DNA of 13,136 nucleotides from Thermoproteota archaeon (GTDB taxonomy: Archaea; Thermoproteota; Methanomethylicia; Methanomethylicales; Methanomethylicaceae), in assembly GCA_030055545.1 (NCBI GenBank), contig JASFYK010000022.1:1-13136 (forward strand), written 5' to 3'. Every line of letters starts with the position of its first letter. Position 1 is the stretch's first letter. The position numbers were made by a program, and so were the translations under genes. This document shows positions 7,126-13,136 of this stretch, piece after piece. The notes under the pieces are model-generated. The model ran no database searches. It saw only the letters and a program-made list of their open reading frames with translations, and was not told the DNA's origin.

Positions 7126-7432
7126 AGCTGGGGATGTCATTCTTGCCGCTGTGCAGTTTACGGATGCTCCCGAAGTCAAAATTAGGCCGGCGGTGGTTTT
7201 GTTTGAAGAGTTGGAAAATGTGGTTGTTGCAGGAATAACCAGCAATCCTAGGATGAAAGGAATTCCGCTATCCAAGAGTGAGGGGGCTATTAAAGACAGT
7301 GTCATAAAGCTGAACTATATTTTCACGATCTCTGCTGAAATGGTTTACAAAGTCCTATTTCACTTAAGCAAAGAGAAAAGGCAGCTTATCTTCGACGAAT
7401 TATGCAAGAGGCTAGGCGGACTTGAAGCGTAA
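7118..7432 (+). CDS. MazF/PemK-like toxin (endoribonuclease)
   Basis: Encodes 104 residues. The N-terminal GDVILAAVQFTD (residues 5-16), then KIRPAVVL (21-28) and VVVAGITSN (35-43), match the beta-barrel core of the MazF/PemK/CcdB fold. Arg23 and Thr41 correspond in position to the conserved Arg and Thr that family knowledge places in the RNase active site. The segment SVIKLNYIFTISAEMVYK fits the later strand, and the end is a helix. The expected activity is mRNA or tRNA cleavage when freed from the antitoxin. ATG 7118 is preceded by GAGG (7105-7108) and overlaps the antitoxin's last codons, so translation is probably coupled. The frame stays open further upstream, but that part lies within the antitoxin gene and is not MazF-like. 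Confidence 0.85.
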   Translation: MLKAGDVILAAVQFTDAPEVKIRPAVVLFEELENVVVAGITSNPRMKGIPLSKSEGAIKDSVIKLNYIFTISAEMVYKVLFHLSKEKRQLIFDELCKRLGGLEA

Positions 7433-7437
7433 GTTCC

Positions 7438-7457
7438 GTTTTCTCGAGCTTTTTCAT
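7438..7457 (+). terminator. Possible oligo-T terminator of the TA operon
   Basis: TTTT at 7439-7442 and TTTTT at 7450-7454 follow the toxin stop within 25 nt. Archaeal terminators are commonly oligo-T tracts without a stable hairpin; assignment is by position and composition only. Confidence 0.35.
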
Positions 7458-7557
7458 TAGAACCATGTTTAACAGCAATAACAGATGTGGCAACTTGCAT
7501 ACCTGTTGCTTCGTCAACCGTCATGCATAATGCCTTTGGGCAAAGCGCCTGTGTTGG

Positions 7558-7568
7558 AAAAATAAGAA
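7558..7568 (-). terminator. Possible oligo-T terminator of the hydrogenase operon
   Basis: On the minus strand the tract reads TTCTTATTTTT, about 50 nt past the hydA stop. It is the first T-rich run downstream of the operon. Weak evidence, by composition only. Confidence 0.3.
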
Positions 7569-7616
7569 TTTGCGTTTTTGGGAGCTCAAGGTCTGGTCCC
7601 AGTAAAGGAGGATCTC

Positions 7617-8954
7617 TCACCTGTCGGAGAGGAAGTCTAGGCTGACCGCGCATGAAAGGCACGGATCGTAGCACCTGACGAGGTCTTCCAGAACGTACTT
7701 CAGCTTCTCCCCGCCCAGGGGTCTGAACCTCTTCACCATCTCCACCGAGTCCATCTCGATGCTCTTCGAGTTCAAGGCCGTCGGGGTGTAGACCCTGTAG
7801 TCCTTGATCAGCCCGTCCTCTATCTCACAGGCGTGGCAGAGCGTCCCCCTGGGGGCTTCGGCGATCGCGATCCCCTTTCCGCCCCTTCCGGTAAAGCACG
7901 CCTCCGTTTTCCCTTTCTTGCCGTTCCGCATACACGGGTATCCGTTCGGGGCGATCGTTGCGTCCGAGAGCCTCTCCCCAGCCTCGATGATCTCCTCCAG
8001 ATAGTGCATCAACTCAACAGCCTGCGCCTTTATCATCAGGAACGGGTTTATCCTCCACTCGATCCGTTCTGAGTATTCCCTGGCCTCAGGGTTGAGCCTT
8101 CTCCTGTTGAGCATTATCCTCGACAGCGCCCCGACCGTCGCCTCCGAGCCCCTGAAGTAGACGTGCTTCGAGGTGGAGTACTCTTTCACGACCTCCTCGA
8201 GATCGCTGACGTACTCCTCGTCGGTTATCATGGATCCGTCATTTATGATCAGCGGCGCCTCCCTGGCGTATGTCGGGTAGGTATCCGCCTTGAGCGAGAT
8301 CATCGTCCTGAACCTTTCCAGCTCGGGGAGCTCCATATCAAGCACGTGCTCCACGAATAGCCTCGCGTCCGCCCTTAATGACTCGATCTTCCGAATGGAC
8401 TCCATCAGCTCCTTGCCCCTTACTAGCGCGCCGAATCCGCCGACCACCACATTCGGGACGTGCACCGACCTGCCCCCCCAGTGCTCGATCAGTTGGGTAG
8501 ATGTTGACAACAGCCTTGTACCTGCTGCCACCAGCTCCTTTTCCCTCAAACGGAATACGCTGATTAGCCCCTTGATCGGTGGCACGGAAAGGAAGAGCAG
8601 ATGCATCATGTGGCTCCTCAGGTTGTTTGCAAGGTAAAGAAGCCTCCTAAGTTCGACGACCTCCTCTTCAGGCGTTACCCCGAGCGCCTCCTCAACGGCC
8701 TCCGCTGCATTTATGGAGTGGGCAGTGTAGCACAAACCGCATATCCTCGATGCCACCAGTGGAGCCATCTCCGCGGGCTTCCCCTTCAGGTATGAGGTGA
8801 GGAACCTAGGTCCCTCGAGGTTGTGGAACTCTGCCTCTATCCTGCTTCCGGAGAGCTTTACCTTGAGCCTGCCGTGCCCCTCGATGAGCCTGAGCTCGTT
8901 CGTGTCCAAGATCACTTCATTTTCATTTCCACGCATATTCTCATTTTTGTCCAT
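7617..8954 (-). CDS. hydA: [NiFe] hydrogenase large (alpha) subunit, group 3b-like
   Basis: Catalytic subunit, 445 residues, the usual size for group 3 cytosolic hydrogenases. The family-typical IEGHGRLKV lies at 24-32. The L1 motif RICGLCYTAHS (70-80) supplies Cys72 and Cys75 for the NiFe centre. EAPRGTLCH followed by EIEDG and PTALN matches the region before the C-terminal cysteines. The L2 motif is DPCLSCAVS (430-438), giving Cys432 and Cys435. The last position, normally His and the usual maturation cleavage point, is Ser438, followed only by LDFLSDR. So the four metal cysteines are present but the final His is not. ATG 8954 overlaps the delta gene by 14 nt (GGAG lies 10 nt upstream); ATG 8936 is an alternative that removes six residues. 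It is the last gene of the operon and would bind H2 or protons in complex with the delta subunit. Confidence 0.95.
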   Translation of the reverse strand: MDKNENMRGNENEVILDTNELRLIEGHGRLKVKLSGSRIEAEFHNLEGPRFLTSYLKGKPAEMAPLVASRICGLCYTAHSINAAEAVEEALGVTPEEEVVELRRLLYLANNLRSHMMHLLFLSVPPIKGLISVFRLREKELVAAGTRLLSTSTQLIEHWGGRSVHVPNVVVGGFGALVRGKELMESIRKIESLRADARLFVEHVLDMELPELERFRTMISLKADTYPTYAREAPLIINDGSMITDEEYVSDLEEVVKEYSTSKHVYFRGSEATVGALSRIMLNRRRLNPEAREYSERIEWRINPFLMIKAQAVELMHYLEEIIEAGERLSDATIAPNGYPCMRNGKKGKTEACFTGRGGKGIAIAEAPRGTLCHACEIEDGLIKDYRVYTPTALNSKSIEMDSVEMVKRFRPLGGEKLKYVLEDLVRCYDPCLSCAVSLDFLSDR

Positions 8955-9687
8955 TCTTCAACAGCTCCGCGATCTTTTTGCCCGTGAACGCCCTTATTGC
9001 GCTCGTTGCCTTGCTCTCTGCAATTCCGTGCTTTTCAATCGTCTTGAGGTAGGCAGCCAAATCCGCTTCAACGGCTGGTCCACGGCAGCTGTAGCAGGGG
9101 GCACCGACCGAAGGGCAGGCAGCCCCGCATCCGCCCATTGCAAGCGGGCCGAGGCACAGCTTCCCGACCTCGAGCAGGCACCTGTTTCCCTTCAGCTTGC
9201 ACTCATAGCAGACGCTGAAGTCTGGCTGCCTTGGCTCTATGCCGTTCAGGAGCCTTAGAAGCGCCTCTGTGAACTCTTCCGCGCTGACTGGGCAACCGCT
9301 CAGCTCAAAGTCGACGTTCACATGGGATGAAAGCGGCTCCGCCTCGAAGACCTCCAGATCCCTGAGCCTCCTTTTACTCAGGTCCACACCCCTTGATGCG
9401 GTATAGGCTATGTTGCCGCAGGAGGCACACGTCCCCAGCGCAACTACAAAACTGGAGTTCGCCCTTATCTGCGAGATCCTCTTCTTGTCTAGGCTCGTCA
9501 CGACCGCTCCCTCGACGAATGCTATGTCGACCCTTGGCACCTTCTCACCGCCGACCGGCTCCCGCACGAGCTTGAAGTAGTCAATGTCGAAGATCTTCCA
9601 GAGTGCCTGCAGGTTGGGGCCGAGGTTGGTGATCAGCGTAGTGAGGCACCCTTCGCAGGAGGTCAGGGAATAAAACGCCGCTTTCAT
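8941..9687 (-). CDS. hydD: [NiFe] hydrogenase small (delta) subunit
   Basis: Electron-transfer subunit that pairs with the large subunit, 248 residues. The N-terminal MKAAFYSLTSCEGC carries the proximal-cluster CxxC (Cys11, Cys14), followed by GTCASCGN (Cys87, Cys90) and SGCP (Cys132). The C-terminal half adds CYECKLKGNRC (160-170), Cys178, and a cluster of Cys at 187, 191, 198 and 201, enough for medial and distal [4Fe-4S] clusters. There is no twin-arginine signal or membrane anchor, so the enzyme is cytoplasmic, as in group 3. The start ATG 9687 has AGGTGA 5 nt upstream; a GTG at 9696 in the same frame falls inside that SD and is rejected. It begins 1 nt after the gamma-subunit stop, and its own stop overlaps the alpha-subunit start. 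Confidence 0.93.
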   Translation of the reverse strand: MKAAFYSLTSCEGCLTTLITNLGPNLQALWKIFDIDYFKLVREPVGGEKVPRVDIAFVEGAVVTSLDKKRISQIRANSSFVVALGTCASCGNIAYTASRGVDLSKRRLRDLEVFEAEPLSSHVNVDFELSGCPVSAEEFTEALLRLLNGIEPRQPDFSVCYECKLKGNRCLLEVGKLCLGPLAMGGCGAACPSVGAPCYSCRGPAVEADLAAYLKTIEKHGIAESKATSAIRAFTGKKIAELLKNGQK

Positions 9688-9688
9688 T

Positions 9689-10507
9689 CTAGTCACCTAT
9701 TGCTTCGAGCGATATCTCGTCTAGGGAGAAGACTGGTCCGTCCTTGCACACATGCCAGCCGCCAGGAATTAGGCACCTGGCGCACTTACCGATCCCGCAC
9801 TTCATGTGCCTCTCGAGCGAGACAAAGATCTGGTCCGCCTTGAGTCCCCTTTCGAGCAGCTCACCTGAGATGCTCCTCATCACGAGAGGGGATCCGCAAA
9901 GGATTGCGACCTGGCCCTTTCCCTTCACGACCCCGTCGAGGTGGTCCGTCACCCTGCCCCTAAGCCCTCCCCACTCCGGCGAGGCCTTGCTGAGTGTAAC
10001 CTTCAGGTTCATTTTTTCGGCCCAGTATTTCATCTCGTCCCTGTACACGAGATCCTCCGGGAAGCGTGCCCCGTATAGGAGGTTGAGCTCGCCGTAATCC
10101 TCTCTGTGCTCAACCAAGAAGAGTATCAGCGATCTTAAGGCTGCGATGCCTATGCCCGTCCCGACTATAAGCAGGTCCTTGCCCACTATTCGGCTCACAG
10201 GGAAAGGTCTCCCAAACGGTCCCCTGATCCCGACGACGTCCCCGGGCCTCATGTAGTGCGAGGCTATTGTCACCAGCCCCCTCCTGATGATCGTGAGATC
10301 CATGTGCTTCTGGTCGCTGGGGGACGAAGCAATGCAGAATGGTGCCTCGCCCACACCGGGGAGCAGGAGCTGGACGAACTGACCTGGCTGGAACTCTGCC
10401 TTCCAGTTGTAGAGCCTGATCCTGAGCGTCTTAGTTTCTAGGCTCTCGTTCTTGACCGCCACGACCGTAGCCGACTTCGGGACGTAGGGGTTCTCCTCAG
10501 CCTTCAT
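9689..10507 (-). CDS. hydG: Hydrogenase gamma subunit, FAD/NAD(P)-binding reductase
   Basis: Ferredoxin-reductase-type flavoprotein of 272 residues that passes electrons between the FeS clusters and NAD(P)(H). The FAD-binding barrel spans ~11-105, with PGQFVQLLLP (41-50) and PFCIASSP (56-63), a variant of the RxYSxxS flavin motif. The nucleotide-binding domain starts with LLIVGTGIGIAALRS (112-126). The C-terminus has C237-x4-C-x2-C-x8-C254 (CGIGKCARC ... C), the [2Fe-2S] signature shared with PyrK and sulfhydrogenase gamma subunits. Its ATG overlaps the beta-subunit TGA as ATGA, and GGGAGGGGGA lies about 8 nt upstream, so translation is coupled. NADP versus NAD preference cannot be read with confidence; Pyrococcus homologues use NADPH. 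Confidence 0.93.
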   Translation of the reverse strand: MKAEENPYVPKSATVVAVKNESLETKTLRIRLYNWKAEFQPGQFVQLLLPGVGEAPFCIASSPSDQKHMDLTIIRRGLVTIASHYMRPGDVVGIRGPFGRPFPVSRIVGKDLLIVGTGIGIAALRSLILFLVEHREDYGELNLLYGARFPEDLVYRDEMKYWAEKMNLKVTLSKASPEWGGLRGRVTDHLDGVVKGKGQVAILCGSPLVMRSISGELLERGLKADQIFVSLERHMKCGIGKCARCLIPGGWHVCKDGPVFSLDEISLEAIGD

Positions 10508-11541
10508 TTATTCGTCCCCCTCCCTACGGTTCTGCGCATGTCGATGCCTGCAGGGCAGAATGCGATGCAGTTCCCACACCCCACGCATCCGGAGATCCCG
10601 AATGCCTTCGACGAAAACGGGAACTTGTGCTTGAGTCTCCATCTGTACCTGTCTTCCTTCGTCTTTAGGAATATGTTGCCGCCCGCGATCATGCTGTAAC
10701 ACCTCCGCTGGCACGACATCCTCTTCCTGACCCTCTCCACATTCGAGGGATCTACTAGGTGGAACCTGTCTTCAATGTCCGAACAGTAGCAAGTGGGGCA
10801 CGTCACGGTGCAGGCTGCACAGAGGGTGCATGAATCGATCCCCTTGGCTTCACCGCGGTCAATATCCTCCTCAGAGGCGTGGATTCTGAACGAAGTCCTC
10901 ATCTTGGGGGGCCTTTCTTTGATTGAACCTAACTCTTCTTGGGCCTCGAGCCTTGATGCAGCTTTCTTCCCAGCCTCGGATCGGGGCTGCAGCAGGAATC
11001 CGTCCCCTGATCTCCTCACGAGGATGTCGCAATAGCCCTCCTCCAGCTCCCAAGATTCCGCTGGGACGCAGAAGCAATGATCATCCCCTTCCTCGCACTC
11101 CATCACTACCGTGAGCATCCCGTCCCTACGGGCCCTGTAGTAAGGGTCTGCAGGGTCGCTCAGCATTACGCTGTCCAGGTACCTAATCGAGTTTGCGTGG
11201 CAAGGGTGGATCGCGAAGAAAGCGATCCGACCGCTCGGGGCGGTGTACTCCGCGTTTATTGTGACTGGGCACGGCCCTTCCACCGTGGGGAACCTGATCT
11301 TCAGCCCATACGAGGTGACCGTAGCCGTGCTCCTGTAGCTGAAGAGTTTCTCGCCGTCAGGAAGCAAAAAGTCCCTGGGGGCATTGATCGCCCGGACGTA
11401 ATGGAGATCGATCCCTGAGTCTGTAGCGAAGTCTGCAAATTTTGTGACACCATTCGACTCCGTCGGCACTATCACGCGGTATCCCATCTCGCTTAGAACG
11501 GAGGGAAGACGGAGAAGCTGTCCCACTTTCACCCTGATCAA
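10504..11541 (-). CDS. hydB: Hydrogenase beta subunit, dicluster FeS protein
   Basis: Electron-transfer subunit of 345 residues, first gene of the hydrogenase operon. The N-terminal ~210 residues are the family-specific domain (IHPCHANSIRYLD near 111-123 and CEEGDDHCFC at 149-158). Two ferredoxin-type [4Fe-4S] motifs follow: Cys238-241-244-248, continuing as CPTCYC, and Cys319-322-325-329 (GCVGCGNCIAFCPAG). CPTCYC is characteristic of sulfhydrogenase beta subunits. The start is TTG 11541. A TATA-like ATTTATAAAA is centred 27 bp upstream, so the mRNA would be leaderless or nearly so; GTG 11532 in frame is an alternative. In Pyrococcus the beta-gamma pair can reduce elemental sulfur or polysulfide; that activity is possible but not shown here. 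Confidence 0.93.
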   Translation of the reverse strand: MIRVKVGQLLRLPSVLSEMGYRVIVPTESNGVTKFADFATDSGIDLHYVRAINAPRDFLLPDGEKLFSYRSTATVTSYGLKIRFPTVEGPCPVTINAEYTAPSGRIAFFAIHPCHANSIRYLDSVMLSDPADPYYRARRDGMLTVVMECEEGDDHCFCVPAESWELEEGYCDILVRRSGDGFLLQPRSEAGKKAASRLEAQEELGSIKERPPKMRTSFRIHASEEDIDRGEAKGIDSCTLCAACTVTCPTCYCSDIEDRFHLVDPSNVERVRKRMSCQRRCYSMIAGGNIFLKTKEDRYRWRLKHKFPFSSKAFGISGCVGCGNCIAFCPAGIDMRRTVGRGTNK

Positions 11542-11563
11542 GCTACCACTTTCCTGAGCTCTG

Positions 11564-11573
11564 TTTTATAAAT
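11564..11573 (-). promoter_or_regulatory. TATA box of the hydrogenase operon
   Basis: Minus strand reads ATTTATAAAA, centred 27 bp upstream of the TTG start of hydB. This is the standard archaeal TATA-to-start distance for a leaderless transcript. Confidence 0.6.
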
Positions 11574-11574
11574 G

Positions 11575-11653
11575 CCCAATATAACGATTATTAAGCACAT
11601 TTTAGTACTTCTATATCAGCTTTTTCTTAAGGACAATTGCCTTCCATATTGGG
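11575..11653. repeat. Spaced 8-bp inverted repeat upstream of the hydrogenase promoter
   Basis: CCCAATAT (11575-11582) and its exact complement ATATTGGG (11646-11653) lie 63 nt apart in the spacer between the regulator and hydB. The first copy directly abuts the hydrogenase TATA box. They could be two sites for a regulator, but 8-bp repeats in AT-rich DNA can arise by chance. Confidence 0.3.
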
Positions 11654-11673
11654 TAAAGCAAGTCATGTTAGCC

Positions 11674-11706
11674 ATAAAGAGTAAAGAAAAGTTAAAAGCG
11701 AGAAAA
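11674..11706 (-). terminator. T-rich terminator of the winged-helix gene
   Basis: Minus strand is a run of T clusters (TTTT, TTTT, TTTTC, TTT) starting 12 nt after the regulator's stop. The composition fits an archaeal oligo-T terminator and would separate the regulator from the hydrogenase operon. Confidence 0.4.
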
Positions 11707-11717
11707 CACTGGGCATC

Positions 11718-12068
11718 CTATTGTCGCCTTCCACAGACCCTTTCCGCTACCACCATCCCGGGGTACGTGAGCCTCAAAGGCAGCCCCTTCTCAGCAGCAC
11801 TTCCTGCCTCGATCAGGCAGGCTTCCCTCAGGCTCTTCAGGCTCCACTTGACTGTGGACTCCGGCAGGTTCAGCTCCTTAGAGAGCGTCCTTACATACCA
11901 AGAATATGTCTTTGGATCTCCGTCCGCTTCCCTGCAGAGCAGGTAGCCGAGTATCTGATGCTGCACGTCGGTCATCACTTTCTCTGCAAGCCTTACGAGG
12001 GACTCTTCAAGAATTTCAGAGGGGCGTATGGTATTTCTAACGCGGGTTTCAACAGAAAAGGCGTACAC
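11718..12068 (-). CDS. Winged-helix transcriptional regulator
   Basis: Encodes up to 116 residues. The helix-turn-helix spans ~61-87 (LSKELNLPESTVKWSLKSL is the recognition unit), followed by a wing around 95-104 (GLPLRLTYPG); a preceding helix is at ~30-45. This is the MarR/ArsR-like wHTH scaffold, and I cannot name the subfamily. No sensor domain or obvious metal-binding cysteine set is visible. The first in-frame start is GTG 12068, with a TGA in frame just upstream. Oddly, the best SD (GGAGG, 12086-12090) points to ATG 12078 in another frame, so the true N-terminus is uncertain. The gene is divergent from an MFS transporter and co-directional with the hydrogenase operon 176 bp downstream, so either could be its target. 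Confidence 0.75.
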   Translation of the reverse strand: MYAFSVETRVRNTIRPSEILEESLVRLAEKVMTDVQHQILGYLLCREADGDPKTYSWYVRTLSKELNLPESTVKWSLKSLREACLIEAGSAAEKGLPLRLTYPGMVVAERVCGRRQ

Positions 12069-12078
12069 CTTTACTCAT
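12049..12078 (-). other. Short out-of-frame ORF (9 codons) overlapping the regulator start
   Basis: ATG 12078 has GGAGG 7 nt upstream, the best SD in this region, yet encodes only MSKGVRLFC before TGA. It overlaps the regulator's GTG in the +1 frame. It may be a leader peptide that couples or limits translation of the regulator, or the sign of a frameshift at the regulator's 5' end. Confidence 0.35.
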
Positions 12079-12121
12079 TTTTCGCCCTCCAGTATAGACT
12101 TGATATCATTCTATTCGAAAG

Positions 12122-12129
12122 TATTTAAA
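12122..12129 (-). promoter_or_regulatory. Putative TATA box of the winged-helix gene
   Basis: TTTAAATA on the minus strand; a start ~27 bp away would fall near 12098 and leave a ~20-nt leader carrying GGAGG. Confidence 0.45.
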
Positions 12130-12172
12130 GATGACGTATGGCTTTTTGAACTTCCTTTAAAGTGCGCTCAGG

Positions 12173-12181
12173 TTTATAAAT
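12173..12181 (+). promoter_or_regulatory. Putative TATA box of the second MFS gene
   Basis: TTTATAAAT on the plus strand, ~27 bp before a predicted start near 12203, leaving a 23-nt leader with GGTGG before ATG 12226. It lies about 51 bp from the divergent TATA box, so one bound regulator could affect both promoters. Confidence 0.5.
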
Positions 12182-12225
12182 GGATCCTGCACCTAAACTG
12201 ACTTCAATCGCTGGGTGGCAAGCTT

Positions 12226-13136
12226 ATGGTGAATGGGCTGTCTGTCGGTTCGAACAGGGACTTCCGCCTGATGATGATGTCGGCAGCAGTCTTCGCAATG
12301 ACAGACGGGCTAACGTACACCATACTGCAGCTGTACCTCAAGTCCGTCGGATTCACCGGTACGAACGTTGGGAGGTTCGTCCTTATCCAGGGGATCTCCG
12401 CAGCACTGCTTCTGCTCCCCTTTGGAATGATATCCGACAGGGTTGACAGAAGGAAACTGGTCGCGCTCGGCATAGCCTCGAGCTCCTCCGCGGTACTGAT
12501 CGTTGTGGCTGCAAGGGAGGAACCCCTGATTATGCTCGCTGCTTCGCTATTCGGTCTCGGAAGCGCGATGTACTCCCCATCGCTCAGTGCGCTAATCTCG
12601 GAGAAGGTCAATGACAGCGACCTTGAGGCAGCCTACACGTTCCAGTCAGTCCTAGTCCAGGCAGTGTACGGCTTCAGCGCGATGATCGGGTGGATACCTG
12701 AGTTGCTTGCAGGCTCCGGATATGCGCTGCCCGACGCATACAGGATCAGCATAATCTGGCTGGTGCCACTTGGCTTTGCCGCGGCATTCCCAGTGCTCAG
12801 GGTGAAAAACTCGGGGGGACGGTCTAGGAAAACCTTCAGGATTAGCAGGAACCCCGTAATCATCAGGGTGACATTCACGCAAATCCTAATCGGATTCGGG
12901 GCTGGTCTCTCGATACCTATGCTCTCATATTACCTGAGCGCCAAATTCGGGGTCGAGTCTGGACCCATAGGGACGGTCAATTCGATCGTCAGCTTCGTTG
13001 CGATACCATTCTTCTTCCTTGCCCCCTCGCTGGCACACAGGTTCGGCTCCCTCAAGGCGATTGTAGTGCCCCAGGTCCTCTCAATACCGCTTATGGCACT
13101 CTTGCCCCTCAGCCCGAACTTCGGGGTGGCAGCCCT
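12226..13136 (+). CDS. MFS transporter, 3' end cut by window
   Basis: Open frame of 303 codons that runs off the right edge with no stop. Hydrophobic helices alternate with short loops, and the MFS loop 2-3 signature is at residues 66-77 (FGMISDRVDRRK; Asp71 and Arg72 conserved, with Asp in place of the usual Gly at 74). A basic central loop (KNSGGRSRKTFR, ~199-210) separates the first six-helix half from the second, which starts near TFTQILIGFGAG. ATG 12226 is preceded by GGTGG (12214-12218), and an in-frame TGA at 12199 bounds the start. The substrate is unknown. The divergent winged-helix gene suggests regulated expression, as is common for exporters. It is not a close match to the first MFS protein in the loop or start region. 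Confidence 0.85.
   Translation, partial: MVNGLSVGSNRDFRLMMMSAAVFAMTDGLTYTILQLYLKSVGFTGTNVGRFVLIQGISAALLLLPFGMISDRVDRRKLVALGIASSSSAVLIVVAAREEPLIMLAASLFGLGSAMYSPSLSALISEKVNDSDLEAAYTFQSVLVQAVYGFSAMIGWIPELLAGSGYALPDAYRISIIWLVPLGFAAAFPVLRVKNSGGRSRKTFRISRNPVIIRVTFTQILIGFGAGLSIPMLSYYLSAKFGVESGPIGTVNSIVSFVAIPFFFLAPSLAHRFGSLKAIVVPQVLSIPLMALLPLSPNFGVAA

Noticed and set aside
7603..7613. GGAGGATC, an SD-like sequence on the plus strand
   Set aside because: No start codon with a meaningful frame follows; it lies in the spacer next to the antisense 3' end of hydA.
9688..9696. GTG 9696 start for the hydrogenase small subunit
   Set aside because: It lies within AGGTGA, which is the SD for ATG 9687; MKAAFYSLTSCEGC from that ATG matches the usual family N-terminus.
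11572..11946. Plus-strand frame of 124 codons beginning MPNITIIKHILVLLYQ
   Set aside because: Its first third is translated AT-rich spacer and the rest is antisense to the winged-helix gene; no SD and no recognisable domain.
12180..12446. Plus-strand frame of 88 codons over the start of the second MFS gene
   Set aside because: It is an alternative frame of the MFS gene, whose own frame shows clear membrane helices and the MFS signature.
1..13136. CRISPR arrays, tRNA or rRNA genes, insertion sequences
   Set aside because: No regularly spaced repeats, cloverleaf-like segments or transposase-like frames were seen on reading both strands.

Overview
The window looks like chromosomal DNA from an archaeon, most likely a thermophilic or anaerobic member of the TACK group; the lineage is inferred, not proven. 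Support comes from archaeal TATA-type boxes 24-28 bp upstream of several start codons (leaderless transcripts), archaeal Shine-Dalgarno (SD) sequences of the AGGTGA(TC) type, heavy use of AGG for arginine, archaeal type IV pilin/archaellum-family proteins, and a Pyrococcus-type cytosolic [NiFe] hydrogenase.

Layout. (1) Positions 1-5205, plus strand: a tightly packed surface-filament locus. It holds an unrecognised protein that may be cut by the window edge, two small pilin-like proteins, a VirB11/FlaI/TadA-type secretion ATPase and a two-domain FlaJ/TadC-type membrane platform. Several junctions put the stop codon inside the SD of the next gene. (2) 5275-6399: an MFS transporter whose SD lies in one arm of an inverted repeat. 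It converges with a small thioredoxin-like gene (6403-6717, minus). (3) 6840-7460: an AT-richer island with an RHH antitoxin/MazF-like toxin pair, preceded by a perfect 11-bp tandem repeat that overlaps the first start codon. (4) 7617-11541, minus strand: a four-gene group 3b-like [NiFe] hydrogenase operon, transcribed beta (FeS), gamma (flavin/NAD(P)), delta (small), alpha (large). (5) 11718-12068, minus: a winged-helix regulator just upstream of the hydrogenase operon and divergent from (6) a second MFS transporter starting at 12226 that runs off the right edge.

How the genes work together. The first block would build and power a type IV pilus-like filament; no prepilin peptidase is visible. 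The hydrogenase operon encodes a complete soluble enzyme: electrons would run between the NiFe site (alpha), FeS clusters (delta, beta) and NAD(P)(H) through the gamma flavin. No maturation genes lie here. The alpha subunit has Ser where the family normally has the last metal-site-proximal His, which is the most notable protein-level oddity. The winged-helix protein is placed to control the divergent transporter, the hydrogenase, or both.

No tRNA, rRNA, CRISPR array or insertion sequence was seen. No gene-free stretch exceeds 300 bases. I found no clearly new system. The best leads are the pilus locus, the L2-motif substitution, the SD-masking inverted repeat, the tandem repeat at the toxin-antitoxin start and the out-of-frame SD/ATG before the regulator.
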